Shown here in pieces: positions 11,471-22,970 of a DNA stretch of 64,000 bases (position 1 is its first letter; the number at the start of each line of letters is the position of its first letter). Under the pieces are notes generated by a model. It was not told the origin of the DNA and searched no databases. It saw only the letters and a program-made list of their open reading frames with translations. Location: contig NW_026042427.1 in NCBI RefSeq assembly GCF_023856365.1, forward strand, positions 1 to 64,000, given 5' to 3'. The translations under genes were made by a program, and so were the position numbers. Source of the stretch: Brienomyrus brachyistius. Lineage: Eukaryota; Chordata; Actinopteri; Osteoglossiformes; Mormyridae.

Positions 11471-12429
11471 GTTTTCTGCTGCAACAAAGGTATGAGAAAA
11501 GGAAAAGCAGTGCTGTTCTGGTTCAGTTGGTTGTAGGATCTGGACCAAAACCAGGGCAGTAATGTCCCACTAAACTTGTCGGAATAAATACTTACTCTGC
11601 AGTGAGACTCGTACAAGCATCGGGGGGCAAGCCGTCACAACTCTTACACTAAACAGATTAGGTTGAGGGCCTGGCCTGGCTTGTGAGATGGAGCCCCCGA
11701 CAGGCTGTGATATCCCCGTACCCCTCAGAAGAAGATCAGGGGATATTTAGCAAGGAAATTCATGCAAGGTACAGAGGTGAGGAGGGGGACTGGACCCCAC
11801 AGTAACTGCATTCCACTCACTTGTGGCCCACCCTCATTCCCATAATGCCACGGCATGGTGCAAGAGAATGGCGGCCCATTTGGGTGGGTGGGGTGGCAGG
11901 GAGGTCTGACTTGTCTTTTTGAGGACTGGCAAACTGACTAGGGGAGATAGGAGCTACAATACTGAGGAAGGTGAGTAAAGCAGGAACAGGCCAGCATCTG
12001 GATGAAACAGGCTGCGGACCGCGGGCCAAACCAGCGAGGGGGACGGGGGTGTGAGGGCGGCACCCGCGCAGACTGACAGCAGAGCAGCAGGATCTCGCAG
12101 CTCTGCCGGTGCCAGGGAAGCTCTGGCATGCCTTCCGTTGGCACCCGCTTTGAGGGCAGTGCTTTGGCAGGCTTCCCCCCGGTACCCTGTCTCAGCCGCT
12201 GCTCCAGCTGAGCTCCATCCCCCAACACCACCCCCCGCCGCCGCGGCCTTCCGGTTCACACCAGGAGCTCATTCTCTGTTGTCTCACTGCAGAAATGAGG
12301 TCCACGGCTTTGGAATCATGACGGTAAGCCAGGAAGTACAGCGCCAGGTTTAAGAGCCCTAAGAAGTTGCTCGGGAGCAGCAATGGGAGCTGCCCCCTCT
12401 GCCCCCCTGCTCTGACCCCCATCTCCGGC

Positions 12430-12620
12430 GCCTAGGTGCCACCTCCCTGGCTTCAGCCTCCGAGCTGTCAGACAATCTGAGGGATGCCTAATTAACATAA
12501 AAGGCATCTTAAAGTAACTTAATGTCAGCTCCTCTCTCGCTGTCCCACGCGGAGCCGAGCTGACAGCCACAGACTCCGGCGGCAGCCTGATCGCCAAGGG
12601 AGGGCTCATTACTCCTGTAT
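12430..12620. promoter_or_regulatory. Candidate conserved noncoding element
   Basis: Unique block centred on CTAATTAACATAAAAGG and TTAAAGTAACTTAATG, flanked by GC-rich unique sequence. Composition only. Confidence 0.25.
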
Positions 12621-13619
12621 TCCAAGCGATTCTTCCAGCAAGCTTCAGAATTTTAGAGTCGACTCTTTCTGGAAGTCTGGAGCACGGCGCCATGTGTTCA
12701 CAGACTGACAACGGGCACTGTGCACAGCTACGCTGGGTTCGCAGTCTCAACTGATCCCGGGCTTCTAAAGCACCTTTGTACCTGCGGATCTCTGCACGCC
12801 AGCAGCTGGCTCTGTCAGGTACCGTAACGAGGCGCAGCGTTAAGGCGAAGTCGCACATGTAGACTCCAGCGCAGTTCGAACTGAAGTCCTGCCCAGATGT
12901 AGCAGTTCAGAAGAACACAGTCTTTCTGGATCTTTCTCCCTCAGGAAGTATCCAAGAAGTAGACAGATCGAGCCCCTTCCTCATATCATAACATTCATCA
13001 CCAGCACGAGCACGAGCAATCTGTCCTGGAGTCTATGTTTGTTTTTACTCCCAAGAACACTGCTGCGGGTTAGGGGGTTAGTGACACCTGACCTGAACAA
13101 CGGAGCTGCCACAGGCCACCGTGATCGATCGGCTTCCCTCGGGAACCAAGCTGCCCGCTGGGACTCTCCTGTCTGGGGTACGCCCCAGAGCTCCTCCAGA
13201 AAGGGCAGGCTGCAAATCTCGTCTCTCTCTGACCTATCCAGAAGCTCCCCAGAGTCCTTCAATGGTTGGAGATGCTCAAAGTTAATGCAGGTGCAGCATG
13301 GAGGTGTAGATCTTAATACCCACAATTTCAAAGTATATTAAACAGCAGCAACATAGTAACTCAAAGCCTCCTAGTACTGAAACATCCTGCAAGCTATGGC
13401 TCTATCTATGGATGAAACTGAAAGCACTTTTTTTCATACAGGCAACACCTGGACCACACCCCTCTGCTCTTTGATTCCGCCCCTGTCCAACAATATCTCC
13501 CATCATGTTGGTGAGGTTTAGTGTCATATCATAACATATTATGTTTGACTTCCCTACTGGAACTACTGTGCCCCAATCAGGGTCCCGGCAGACAAAGAGA
13601 TTAAAATTTCAGAAATGCC

Positions 13620-13940
13620 GTTATCCGACAGAAAAGAAGGCTGGCGTGGGAGGCAGTCGGCGTGCATTGGGTCTGTGGATGCTGGGATTTAAGAATGGAA
13701 TTATTTATCCAGCCTAATTAATTATTCACAGCTGTGGGGGGAGACGTTAGCTTCAAACTTCGTAGCCCACTTGAAAAGGGGAGAAGGACAAAGATAAAGT
13801 CACACGGTCCCTTTCAAGCAGGCTGCCTTCTGCTGCTTATCTGAAGTCCTCTTTCTGTTTAACTCGATTTTCCATGCGTGTTTAACTCTTGGCACATTAC
13901 CATTTAAATAAAAAGTACGCTAAAGAACTATTGCAGAATA
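13620..13940. promoter_or_regulatory. Candidate conserved noncoding element
   Basis: Unique sequence with GGAATTATTTATCC, CCTAATTAATTATTCACAG and TTACCATTTAAATAAAAAG, free of repeats. Homeobox/MEF-type words suggest an enhancer. Not tested. Confidence 0.3.
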
Positions 13941-14959
13941 TTTGAAAGAAAAAAAATAAACTGTTTTTCTCGTTTCCCCGCAACATCTCCTTAATACTTT
14001 GTCTGACTTTAGGAAAAAAAAAAACTGCCAATGTTAATATGGAATAAATTCATTATAGATATACATCATATAATGATAAGTAGAAGCATTCAGTTTTTTT
14101 ACATTAAATATCTATTTTACCCTCAACAGAATAAATGTTGAATAACGTTTATATTTTGGTGACCAGTTAAAAAACTTTATTTTTTTCCCCGCAGATGAGC
14201 TCTTTCCATTCAGGGAAAACTCTGTCATAAGTGATACTGTTTCCAAGGACAGGGCAAGAACAGCAATCAGGTACTGCAAATGGGAATTAGGTTTCATTAA
14301 AAAAAAAAATAAGCAAACTAAATATATTGGATGCTGCAAACTAGCTGAAAGATTTTTACCTCATTAGAATTTTCCCACTAATGCAGCCCCATCGATCATG
14401 GCTAACAAAACTGCAGGTTCTTTCTAATTACTCACAGTTAGAGAGGATTCCGGGGTTCCTCCTGAACGCCATCACCGAACACACACCCACACACACCTGC
14501 CACTGAACCCCACCCCATCTCTTAACTGTCCCAAAGAGAAGATGGAGAACACTCTCAGCCCACTTTTAGAGCCTGTCATTAAGGACCTTCTGCTGACTTT
14601 CGAACAAGGCTGTCAAAGTGGCCAATTCACAGGAATGGCGGGTTTGATGCCATTCCCATCATGCCCAGCGAATCAGGCGCATAACGGCGGTCTTTCCGTC
14701 GGTATGGTGACTTCCGCGAGGCAGGGACTCCACACCCTGTCAAGTAGATTACCAGCTGGCATCCCGCAGTCTGCCTGTGAACCAGAGTTGCAGGGCTCAG
14801 CCCATTTGTCAGGTCACATCTGAGTCTGTAAAGGGTCCTAATGTCTGGACTTCTGGCCAAAGTCGAGTGCGATGAGAGATGCCAGTTTGACAGCACTGAA
14901 GCACCCGTCATGTTCCCATGTGGGAAGTCACTCTCTGGAGTCGTTCTTACACTCCCCAC

Positions 14960-15260
14960 GCCACTCAGCGAGGCTCAGCCAAATCCACATGCGGCCATAT
15001 AATTGTATATGATAAACAATGGCGCCTCTTACCGCAGAATGTATTGTTTAGAAACTATGCATTATTTACTCAGCCATTATTCTCTTCATGGCGAAATTCT
15101 GATGCTTCATCCCTAATTTTTTTTCTAGCTTGAGTTGATGAATATTTAATCAGCACCACCTCCAGAAACTGGCCCTATTAACATAATCCCATGTGCATGT
15201 TGGTGCTGTCCGCAAAAGGCGGAATTGCTTAGCGCGAGGGTTTGAACCGCGGGAGCCGGA
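14960..15260. promoter_or_regulatory. Candidate conserved noncoding element with SOX site
   Basis: Unique block containing ACAATGG at 15016-15022, ATGCATTATTTACTC, TTGATGAATATTTAATCAGC and CCTATTAACATAATCCC. The near-palindromic AT words and lack of repeats resemble deeply conserved vertebrate enhancers. Among the strongest candidates in the window by eye. Confidence 0.35.
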
Positions 15261-15604
15261 GCTGGCAGCTTGCGGCCAGCGTGCAAACGCGGCTGCTTCC
15301 CTGTACACAGCTGCTACAAGACACTCATCCTACCAAAGCCACAGTGACTGTATTCACACAACTTCCATGTAACAAGTCAATCACTGGTTTGTTTTGTGTA
15401 CATAAAACTGAAATACCATTTTGATCAATGGAAACACAAAAACACATCTATTAACTAGAAAAAAATTGTTTCTTACTGTATTTTAGGTGCGAAAATTATG
15501 GGAATAGGGAAAACAGCAGACCTACCTCATACTTCAGAGGAAGTTTAAACAGTGTAACTATAAAAACAGACACATATCATGGTTGGGGTCATGGGAACAT
15601 GGAT

Positions 15605-15880
15605 CTCAGGAAGCATTGGGCAGCAGATGGGGAAACATGTACTGTAGGAATGGGTGCCAGTTCATTACAGGGCACAGACACAATCGCACCATCAGACACA
15701 ATCAGCACTTTTTTAATTAAGAGATGCCAATTAGCCTGACTGCCAGTCTATGAACTGCAAGAAAATAAGCAGAGAGCCCAGAGGAAACCCGCAGAGCAAC
15801 CGAATGAATACATTTCTACACATGGACAGAACCTAGATTCACAAGCAGGTGTTAAACATCATGCTACAGTGTTGTGCTCG
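15605..15880 (-). repeat. V-SINE-like element, diverged
   Basis: Antisense SINE landmarks appear in order: GGTGCCAGTTCATTACAGGGCACA, GATGCCAATTAGCCTGACTG, AGGAAACCCGCAGAG, then GTTAAACATCATGCTACAGTG, the tRNA-related head. Confidence 0.55.
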
Positions 15881-16955
15881 AGTCAAGTCCAAGTCAAGGC
15901 TGAGTCCTAAAGGGGACCAGTGGGAGACAAAATTGGGTCCATTACCAGAGCTGGGTAGCTGAGTCCGAGTTCATTGAAAACATATTCAATTTTAGAGCAG
16001 GAACCTGAATTCAAAAGTCATAAATTGAAGACTAAACAAATCCCCCCCAATTTTTTGTATTTGTTTTAAGTTATTTACAAATAATCATTTCAAAAATTTA
16101 AATTATTATTGTCAACTAAAAAACAAAGGCAACAGAAACACCTTTTAGTATTAATTGTTAATTTCATTGTAAAATGACTGTATCCTGCTGAATACATTTA
16201 AAATGGAATCTGGAACCAAAATATATGAAGGTTTTAAAATGTTTTTTTATTTTAACAAAATGTCCATAATGTAGCGAAAAAGGAATTGTATACAGAACTA
16301 TTATAGGGCTGTAACAGTATATGTAATGATAGTGTACCTTCCGGTACATCATTCTTGGTTTGGCACGCACAATGAAACAAATTCATAAGTTTGCTGATGA
16401 GGTGTAAGCAACTATCCATTTTGGGGAGCAAAGTACGTTAGAAATTTATATAGCTGGAACTGTAGGTGGCACTGATCCAATATCCAGTATTGGTATTGGG
16501 TCGAGGCTGGCAAAAAAATGTGGATTTGATATCGATGGGGGAGTAAGGAGCAGTTCCGATTTTCCATCTGAGATGTGTCTGGCCTGAAAAATCATGAAAA
16601 CACTGCAGCAACACACTGCAGGTCTCCCGGGCCCCCCTGCGATGGCTGGCTGTTCTGCAATACACGTGCTTCATGTTGACTGTGTAGAAATACCGTGACT
16701 CCATCACATTCACAGCTTTGGTCATTCGTGAGTTTGTCGTGAACAATTGAATGGGAATATTTTTGGAAAGTGCCGGAAGATCGCAGAAACACGCGTAAGC
16801 CAAAAACAATGCTGAAAATGTTTTGGATCAAATAAAATCAAACAATATATGAATATTAATAATATATACTGCAACATCTGTAGTGAAAGCGCTGAATCTT
16901 CAATATTAAAAGGTTTGGCTTGGGTACACTGTGCATCTTTGTCTCAGCAGCGGAC

Positions 16956-16977
16956 CCCCCCCCCCCCCCCCCCCCCC
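16956..16977. repeat. Poly(C) homopolymer
   Basis: About 22 uninterrupted C before TCACGTG. Confidence 0.95.
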
Positions 16978-17671
16978 TCACGTGTTAGCAGTCTTTGTGA
17001 ACTTTTGAACTTTTCAGTGCAGCTAATTTAGCATTAATAACAGGTCCAAACATAGTGCTCCCAGTGTGTCAAGTACAAAGTTTCAGTACCGACAAGATAT
17101 TTAACATAAACATTAAATATTGCCTACCGTATTCCATACATTTTGGGGAAATAAGACAGTTCTGGATATCTGATCTAATGATTACTATATTAAAATATAA
17201 ACACTACACATTTGCGCTACCTACCAGTTCACAATGTGACAACAGGGGCTATAGAAGAGATGCCAGGGACGTCTGCCTGAAATACACACAGCATTCTGAG
17301 CGCACGCACACCCACAGAATTCCTTCTGTTTCTCTCCCAACTTGGTTAAATTTCTACACTGCTAACTTCACCACTTTCTGCTAATCCAGAATCACAGCCC
17401 ACTAAAGGTAAAAAAGCAGAATTTTAATTTGCAACATTAAATTCCATCAAATGCTGTTTTTAAAAAAATAATAATTAATTACTAGCTAACACTCATACAA
17501 TAACAGCCTAATAGTTTTCTGGTAATTTGCATTTTATTATATGGCTTAATTTAAATATAATGGAAATTCAAATTTCCATTTCAAAGCATTGTCTGATGGA
17601 TGAATGATGAATTTATTTATAGAACTCAACCTGTCTTTATGCAGTTACTCACTCTCTTCCAGCACTATAAA

Positions 17672-17761
17672 TATATATCCATCCATTTTCCAAACCGCTT
17701 ATCCTACTGGGTGGCGGGGGGTCCGGAGCCTATCCCGGAAGCAATGGGCACGAGGCAGACA

Positions 17762-17762
<1 letters not shown>
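17672..17762 (-). repeat. V-SINE-like 3' end fragment
   Basis: ATCCATCCATTTTCCAAACC, CTTATCCTACTGGGTGGCGG and GGAGCCTATCCCGGAAGC are the antisense 3' end of a common fish SINE. The copy looks young but is truncated and adjoins a TA repeat. Confidence 0.7.

Positions 17763-17763
<1 letters not shown>

Positions 17764-17792
<29 letters not shown>
17764..17792. repeat. (TA)n microsatellite
   Basis: About 14 TA units immediately after the SINE fragment. Confidence 0.95.
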
Positions 17793-17795
<3 letters not shown>

Positions 17796-18369
17796 AATGC
17801 TCATACATTTTTAATTAGCCAAAAATAACACTAATATAAAAAGTTGCTAAAACAGTGGAGGAGGACAATTAAATAAAAGGAATTAATGACCATCATATTT
17901 TCCACCTTACATGTAGGAATGTTTACTGCACTGCCACTGAAAATAATAAATCTGTCAAAAATATGAACTTGATATTCATCAAAGAGTATGAGCAAAAAAC
18001 AGCTGGCATCCTACTGTGTTCACTGAACGCATCACACTGATACAGGAATGTAATTGATTATAATCCAAAATTTGTACATATTTTATGACTTTTAAGATAT
18101 TAAGTGTCTTCTCCCACTGATTTCTCAGATGACTAAAACAAAACAAAATAATTTACATATTAAATAAAATCAATAAAAATGTAATGGGGGTAAATTGATG
18201 TGACATTTTATAAATGTAATACAGCCAGACTATTATTAAGTACTGTGGACGACTTATTCCTCTCCCACATTGCATCTCCCCTCTTGCTTATAGAATCTTC
18301 CCATAACGGGGGTTAGATTGCGGCTAGGAGACAATCTGCAGAGAGACAGACTGATGTACAGACAAAGAA

Positions 18370-18620
18370 AAATAAAGAGACCAGAAGGAATATTAATCAG
18401 CTGCTTTAGCATGGCTTCTCAGCACAGCCCGGTGACAGTGACATTGGCCGTCAATGTCATCCCCTTTAGTGAAGCTGCACCGTAAAGTGCTTAATTTGTG
18501 CGCTAATTAGCTTAAAGACTCCACAAATGAAAAATTCATGACGGCTTTGGATTGTTTAATTGAGGGAGCATTCTGCATGAATCGAAGCCATTTGGAATGC
18601 CGGCTGCAAGGGAGTGAGAG
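18370..18620. promoter_or_regulatory. Candidate conserved noncoding element
   Basis: Unique block with GAATATTAATCAGCTG, GTGCTTAATTTGTGCGCTAATTAGC and GGATTGTTTAATTGAGGG. It is repeat-free and very enhancer-like in composition. It ends where the hAT/minisatellite element begins. Confidence 0.35.
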
Positions 18621-18663
18621 AGGGAGAGCCGGTGAAGCACAGAGCCAGCCTGGTGCTTCACTT

Positions 18664-19095
18664 CGGTGTTTCCCAACCTCGGTTCTCGAGGAGTCCCAGT
18701 CAGTTTGCATTTTTGGGAGGAAGAGAAAATGGGAACTGTCTGGGGGTCCTACCGGGAACTGGGAGGGAGCAAAAATGTGGTCTGTCTGGGGGTCCTACCG
18801 GGAACTCGGAGGAAGAAAAAAATGTGGTCTGTCTGGGGGTTCCACCAGGAACTAGGAGGGAGCAAAAATGTGGTCTGTCTGGGGGTCCTACCGGGAACAG
18901 GGAGGGAGCAAAAATGTGGTCTGTCTGGGGGTCCTACCGGGAACTGGGAGGGAGCAAAAATGTGGTCTGTCTGGGGGTTCCACCAGGAACTAGGAGGGAG
19001 CAAAAATGTGGTCTGTCTGGGGGTCCTACCGGGAACTGGGAGGGAGCAAAAATGTGGTCTGTCTGGGAGTCCCTGAGGAGCAGGTTGGAAAACTA
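18664..19095. mobile_element. hAT-type MITE carrying an internal minisatellite
   Basis: The left end CGGTGTTTCCCAACCTCGG and the complement of the right end (TAGTTTTCCAACCTGCTCC) form imperfect inverted repeats that continue through the GAGTCCCAG / GACTCCCAGACAG region. Flanks CTTCACTT (18656-18663) and CTTCACCC (19096-19103) agree at 6 of 8 bases, fitting an 8-bp hAT target duplication. The interior is the 46-bp tandem array listed next. Confidence 0.65.
18735..19070. repeat. 46-bp minisatellite, about 7 copies
   Basis: Units contain GTCTGTCTGGGGGTCC, TACCGGGAACTGGG and AGGGAGCAAAAATGTG, with variants (CACCAGGAACTAGG, ACTCGGAGGAAG). The unit matches the subterminal sequence of the enclosing MITE, so the array arose by expansion of the transposon's own end. 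Open frames across it are repeat artefacts. Confidence 0.9.
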
Positions 19096-19103
19096 CTTCA
19101 CCC

Positions 19104-22100
19104 TATAGACACCCACTTTCTTGGTCCGCCGAGGGTTGGGCGATCACCTAATCCATGTCAGTCAATGAGCTGGGGTTTGCAAACTACCATTTAAATTAAA
19201 AAGACCTGGATTTCACTTGAGCACTGAGTTCTTGCTGTATGCTGATTGGCAGTTTCGTATAATCATGAATGCGTCACTAATGTTCATGTGAAACAGCTGG
19301 ATGAGTATTTCAATCAAGGAAACAAACCAGTCAAAACAGTCAAGAACTGAATTAATTAGCCTAGCACAGGAGCCTTTCTGTTTTAAAGTAGTTTGTAAAA
19401 ACTGAAGTAGCTCAGTGTCCCCCCTGACATGGACCATATGGTCACTATAGCCAAGAGCCTTCGCCATGGAAAACTCAGAACAGGCTACAGGTTCTCGTAT
19501 TCGTACCTCTGGGGCACAATGGAGAGAGGGAGCATCACTGCCCCCCACAGACTCAAACGGAGTGCAGCCATACTGACATTAAAAGGGGTCCCACCCAAAG
19601 CATTCCCCTGTTTTGGATGGAAGGACAGATGGATGGATGAAGGAACAATGAAATTAAAAGAGCTTAGGGTCTTGAACGTTGTTTTTTTTTGTCTAACCAT
19701 GTGGATTAATGACTTTAACTGAATTCATTATAAATCCTTCATTAGCTCTAAATCACAGATTCATTCTGAATGTGAAAAAATTGAGCATAATTTCAAACAA
19801 ACAGGCAAAAAAACACACCAGTGATTCACTTAATTTTCCCAAAAGCACATACTTGATAAATTATCAGAACCGGCACCACAGCATCAACATATTTCCATAA
19901 AAATAATTTCCTATCGCCATGGAATTAGCATTTCAGCAAATGTTTAATAGAAACAAGTCTTTAAAAATTACTCATTTTTGATCATTTTAAGATTCTTTCT
20001 TGGAAAAACAAATATTCAAGGAGACTTCCACTTGTGCTTGGGGAATTTTTTTAAAGCAAATAATTTCTTAATAGCATCAATTTTTCTCCGAAATCAAACT
20101 GACAAACTGGGAAACGTTGGAATCCTTTTGACTGGAACTGCCTGTTGCACAAATCCCATGATTGATGTGCAAAAACAACATTCACATATTGCAATTTTTA
20201 CAAGGGTCCTACAAACCTGCGGCATCATGGGAACGAAGGAAACATCAATAGATGATGGCAAGAGGCTTGAGAAAGGAAATGTTGGAACATAAAAGCAGTT
20301 TAAAAGATAACAGGAATTTAACATGCATGGAAGTGTGCATTCGAAAACATGCCTCAATTATAGACATAGCTGGTTCTCCTCCAAAGGTTGTCAGCGATGC
20401 CTTTTGGGAAGACATTTAAAGGCGCAATTCTAAAGGGACACCTGCGGGAACATTTATTTAAACACAAAGCATCCATTGCATTCCGTCTCCATAAATCCGA
20501 CCGCCCTATGGCCAGGGCGTCCGGTGCCAAGATTGGCCCAATTAAAAACACTCAACGGCTGATGAATGTAAAGTTTCTGGGCTGACTAGAGCCAGCTCCA
20601 AGTGACAGCACATCAATGTGAGCCTGATGGGCGTTAGCCCAGAAGAAGGGCTGATTAAAACGGCCTGTGTCGAAACTGACACCTCCGCTGCTCTCCAGTG
20701 TGTCACCAACGGCAGCCTGAGCGTTAAGCGGGAAACAGTGCTCGGGGTCATGGAGGGTTATAATGATGTGACGCGTCACATACAATTAGAGGTGCCATTC
20801 AACCTTCCTGCCATCATATATTTTCTCCCTGGCTTGCTCTCCTGTCCAAAATGTTATAATTGACAGATGGAGGCTAAGGGATCTTTTGATAGCCTAACAC
20901 TCTCAAGGAAGCGATAGTGGAAACAAAGAAACTAATAAAAGCCAGCGATCACAGTTACACAAGACCAGTATAAAGACAGCCAATTCAGAGCAGTCAGCAC
21001 TGGTGAACAGGAGCTGGATGACGAAGAGGCCCAGAGCTGTAAGGACTCCCAGTATGTAAGACACTGGTGTTAAGCACTAGGTTTGTGGAGCCCCTTCAAG
21101 GGGATTTGGAGGCTGGCAGATGGGGCAGCTATACTGTAGTACACACAAGGTGAAAGTAGCTGGTCTGCAAATGCTGATGCTCCAGAAATACTAATAGGAA
21201 AGAAAAGCATCAAAAATAAACACAGCACTATTAGACAGCAAACTTCACATACATTGAATCCTGGCGGAGACACAAACCCTGATCCCAGAGCTGTGAGGCA
21301 GTGGTATCCCAGGAGGAAAGGTGCCAAAACTAAATTAAATATTCCAGAATCAAATACATCAAGACAAATGAGACCTTCAGCAAATATTTACTTATTTTCA
21401 CCAAATTTCAGAAACTTGTAGTCATACTGAAGAGTGCTGCCTCATGCAAATAGTTTTCAAAGGGACGTAGCACAAGAGCCACACTTCACTTGCACAGATA
21501 GCACAGAAAATCAAATAAAATAAATGAAGAGTAATTTCAGCCATCACTCATAAGAGATTTATGGAAGTTAGGCATCCTGCTGATTCACTGCATGTACACA
21601 GGGGAACACGTGTGTGCACCCCACTCCCAACATAGCAATGAGAAGCAGCAGAGAGCCACACATGGGGGTTCCGCGTCCCAAGGGTCCCCGACAGGTACGA
21701 CACCCACCAACGTCCACCAGCAATAACGGCAATAAATTACAGCCACACGTTGACATTGAGCGCTGCCCTAAGTGGAGGAGAGGCATGGACACAACGGTCC
21801 TGCTTAGACAGCCAATATTAAATGGAAATGAGGCCCCCCGGTGGGGGGACAGAGCAGTACAAAGTGGAGCACTGGGAATTTTGTCATAGGACAATCAGAT
21901 TCTCCATGAGCAGCATTTCTGGAGTCAATATCAGGCACCAAACTCCACTGTACTCAGGACCCCAACAAAAAGGCAAATATAACAGCTGATTTAACGTTTG
22001 AACCAAGCCTTGATGAGGCTACGTGCTACAAAGCAAAATCCACGTTACTTCTGGCATTGCTGTGACTAGCTGGCAATGACTATCTGGTTTGTCAGTATAT

Positions 22101-22390
22101 TGGGAGACCCTGCAAGCTTCTCTCTGCCCATCACCCAGATCAATCAAGGCTGCAGTCCCCAGCTGGCTTGCTGCTGATGCATTAAACGCGACATTTCCAA
22201 ATGGCTGCGCCACAGGAGTGACAGCCGGCTGCTTCCCATCCTGTTGCATACAAGCAAGGCGAATAAGCTGCTCTCGCTCAAATCCGCTAGAGGATGGGAG
22301 GACGGCTGTGTCCGCAGCGGAATATCCCCAATCAACATGTCAAGGTATAAAACTTACAGCATAGCACGGACAAGACACAGGCAACACAGA
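19104..22390. other. AGBL4 intron downstream of the putative BEND5 3' end
   Basis: No exon recognised. A V-SINE-like head fragment lies at about 21225-21315 (TGAATCCTGGCGGAGACACAAA and AGCTGTGAGGCAGTG, antisense). A candidate conserved block is at 20385-20620. The rest shows nothing further. Confidence 0.45.
20385..20620. promoter_or_regulatory. Candidate conserved noncoding element
   Basis: Unique sequence including GACATTTAAAGGCGCAATTC, CATTTATTTAAACACAAAGC, GGCCCAATTAAAAACAC and GATGAATGTAAAG. No repeats, and no splice-supported frame. Confidence 0.3.
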
Positions 22391-22395
22391 AGGGT

Positions 22396-22422
22396 TTTAT
22401 TCATAGAATAAATTGATTTATT
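22396..22422 (-). promoter_or_regulatory. Tandem AATAAA polyadenylation signals
   Basis: On the minus strand two canonical AATAAA hexamers lie 21 bp apart. Within 30 bp downstream comes TTCTGTGTTGCCTGTGTCTTG-like GU-rich sequence, the usual arrangement of a vertebrate poly(A) site. It is the best-formed site found between the BEND5 stop and the start of the window. Confidence 0.45.
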
Positions 22423-22839
22423 TCTGTTGATCTGTACATTACACAGGAGTACCTGGACTGCAGCAAACACATGAAAAATGATGTTACAAGGAATGGCTGC
22501 TCACATGGTAGAAACATCTCCCAGGATAAGCTGTCCACCCTCACCACCCACCATCCTTATCAGAAGGTTCTAGAGAGCTGTAGGAGGGCGCCAGGCAGAC
22601 AAGCCTCTGCACTCCCAGCTCTCGCTGGCCAGCACTGGTACTTGGGCCCCAGTGACGCAACAATCTCCACCACCCCTCCCCACCCACCCCCATCCCACAG
22701 CACAATTGCCACAGCAGGGGACAGAACTCACAGATGCAGGTCCGACCACAAGTCTTCTCCTTAAAAGTGGGAACATACATCTAGAAGAGGGAGACCGTTC
22801 CTGTGACACGTCCATTGCTCATGACACTGACACACACGC

Positions 22840-22970
22840 ACACACGCAGGCAGACACACACACACACACACACGCACGCACGCACGCACGCAGGCAGGCA
22901 GGCAGGCAGGCAGGCAGACACACACACACACACACGCAGGCAGGCAGGCAGACACACACACATGCACAAC
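22840..22970. repeat. (CA)n / (CAGG)n compound microsatellite
   Basis: Alternating CA, GCAC and GGCA tetranucleotide tracts. It lies inside the putative BEND5 3' UTR. Confidence 0.95.

Larger units (their letters stand above)
11480..15600. other. AGBL4 intron with candidate regulatory blocks
   Basis: No exon or full transposon is recognised. Minus-strand frames over 12.0-12.9 kb lack splice context and similarity. Candidate conserved elements within this region are listed separately. Confidence 0.5.
15890..18650. other. AGBL4 intron, AT-rich, with degraded hAT-like sequence
   Basis: AT-rich intron without recognised exons. A TAGGGCTGTAACAGTAT hAT-like terminus lies near 16306. The segment at 16460-16830 carries repetitive-element character (TCCAATATCCAGTATTGGTATTGG) and is probably a degraded hAT-type copy. 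It also holds poly(C) at 16956-16977, (TA)n at 17764-17792, and a SINE tail at 17672-17762. Confidence 0.4.

Noticed and set aside
12316..12858. 180-codon minus-strand frame
   Set aside because: No recognisable domain, no supported splice sites, and overlapping open frames on both strands in GC-rich sequence. It also overlaps an AT-word block more like a regulatory element.
22840..22970. Possible CRISPR-like array of short repeats
   Set aside because: Simple tetranucleotide and dinucleotide microsatellite without unique spacers, in a vertebrate genome.
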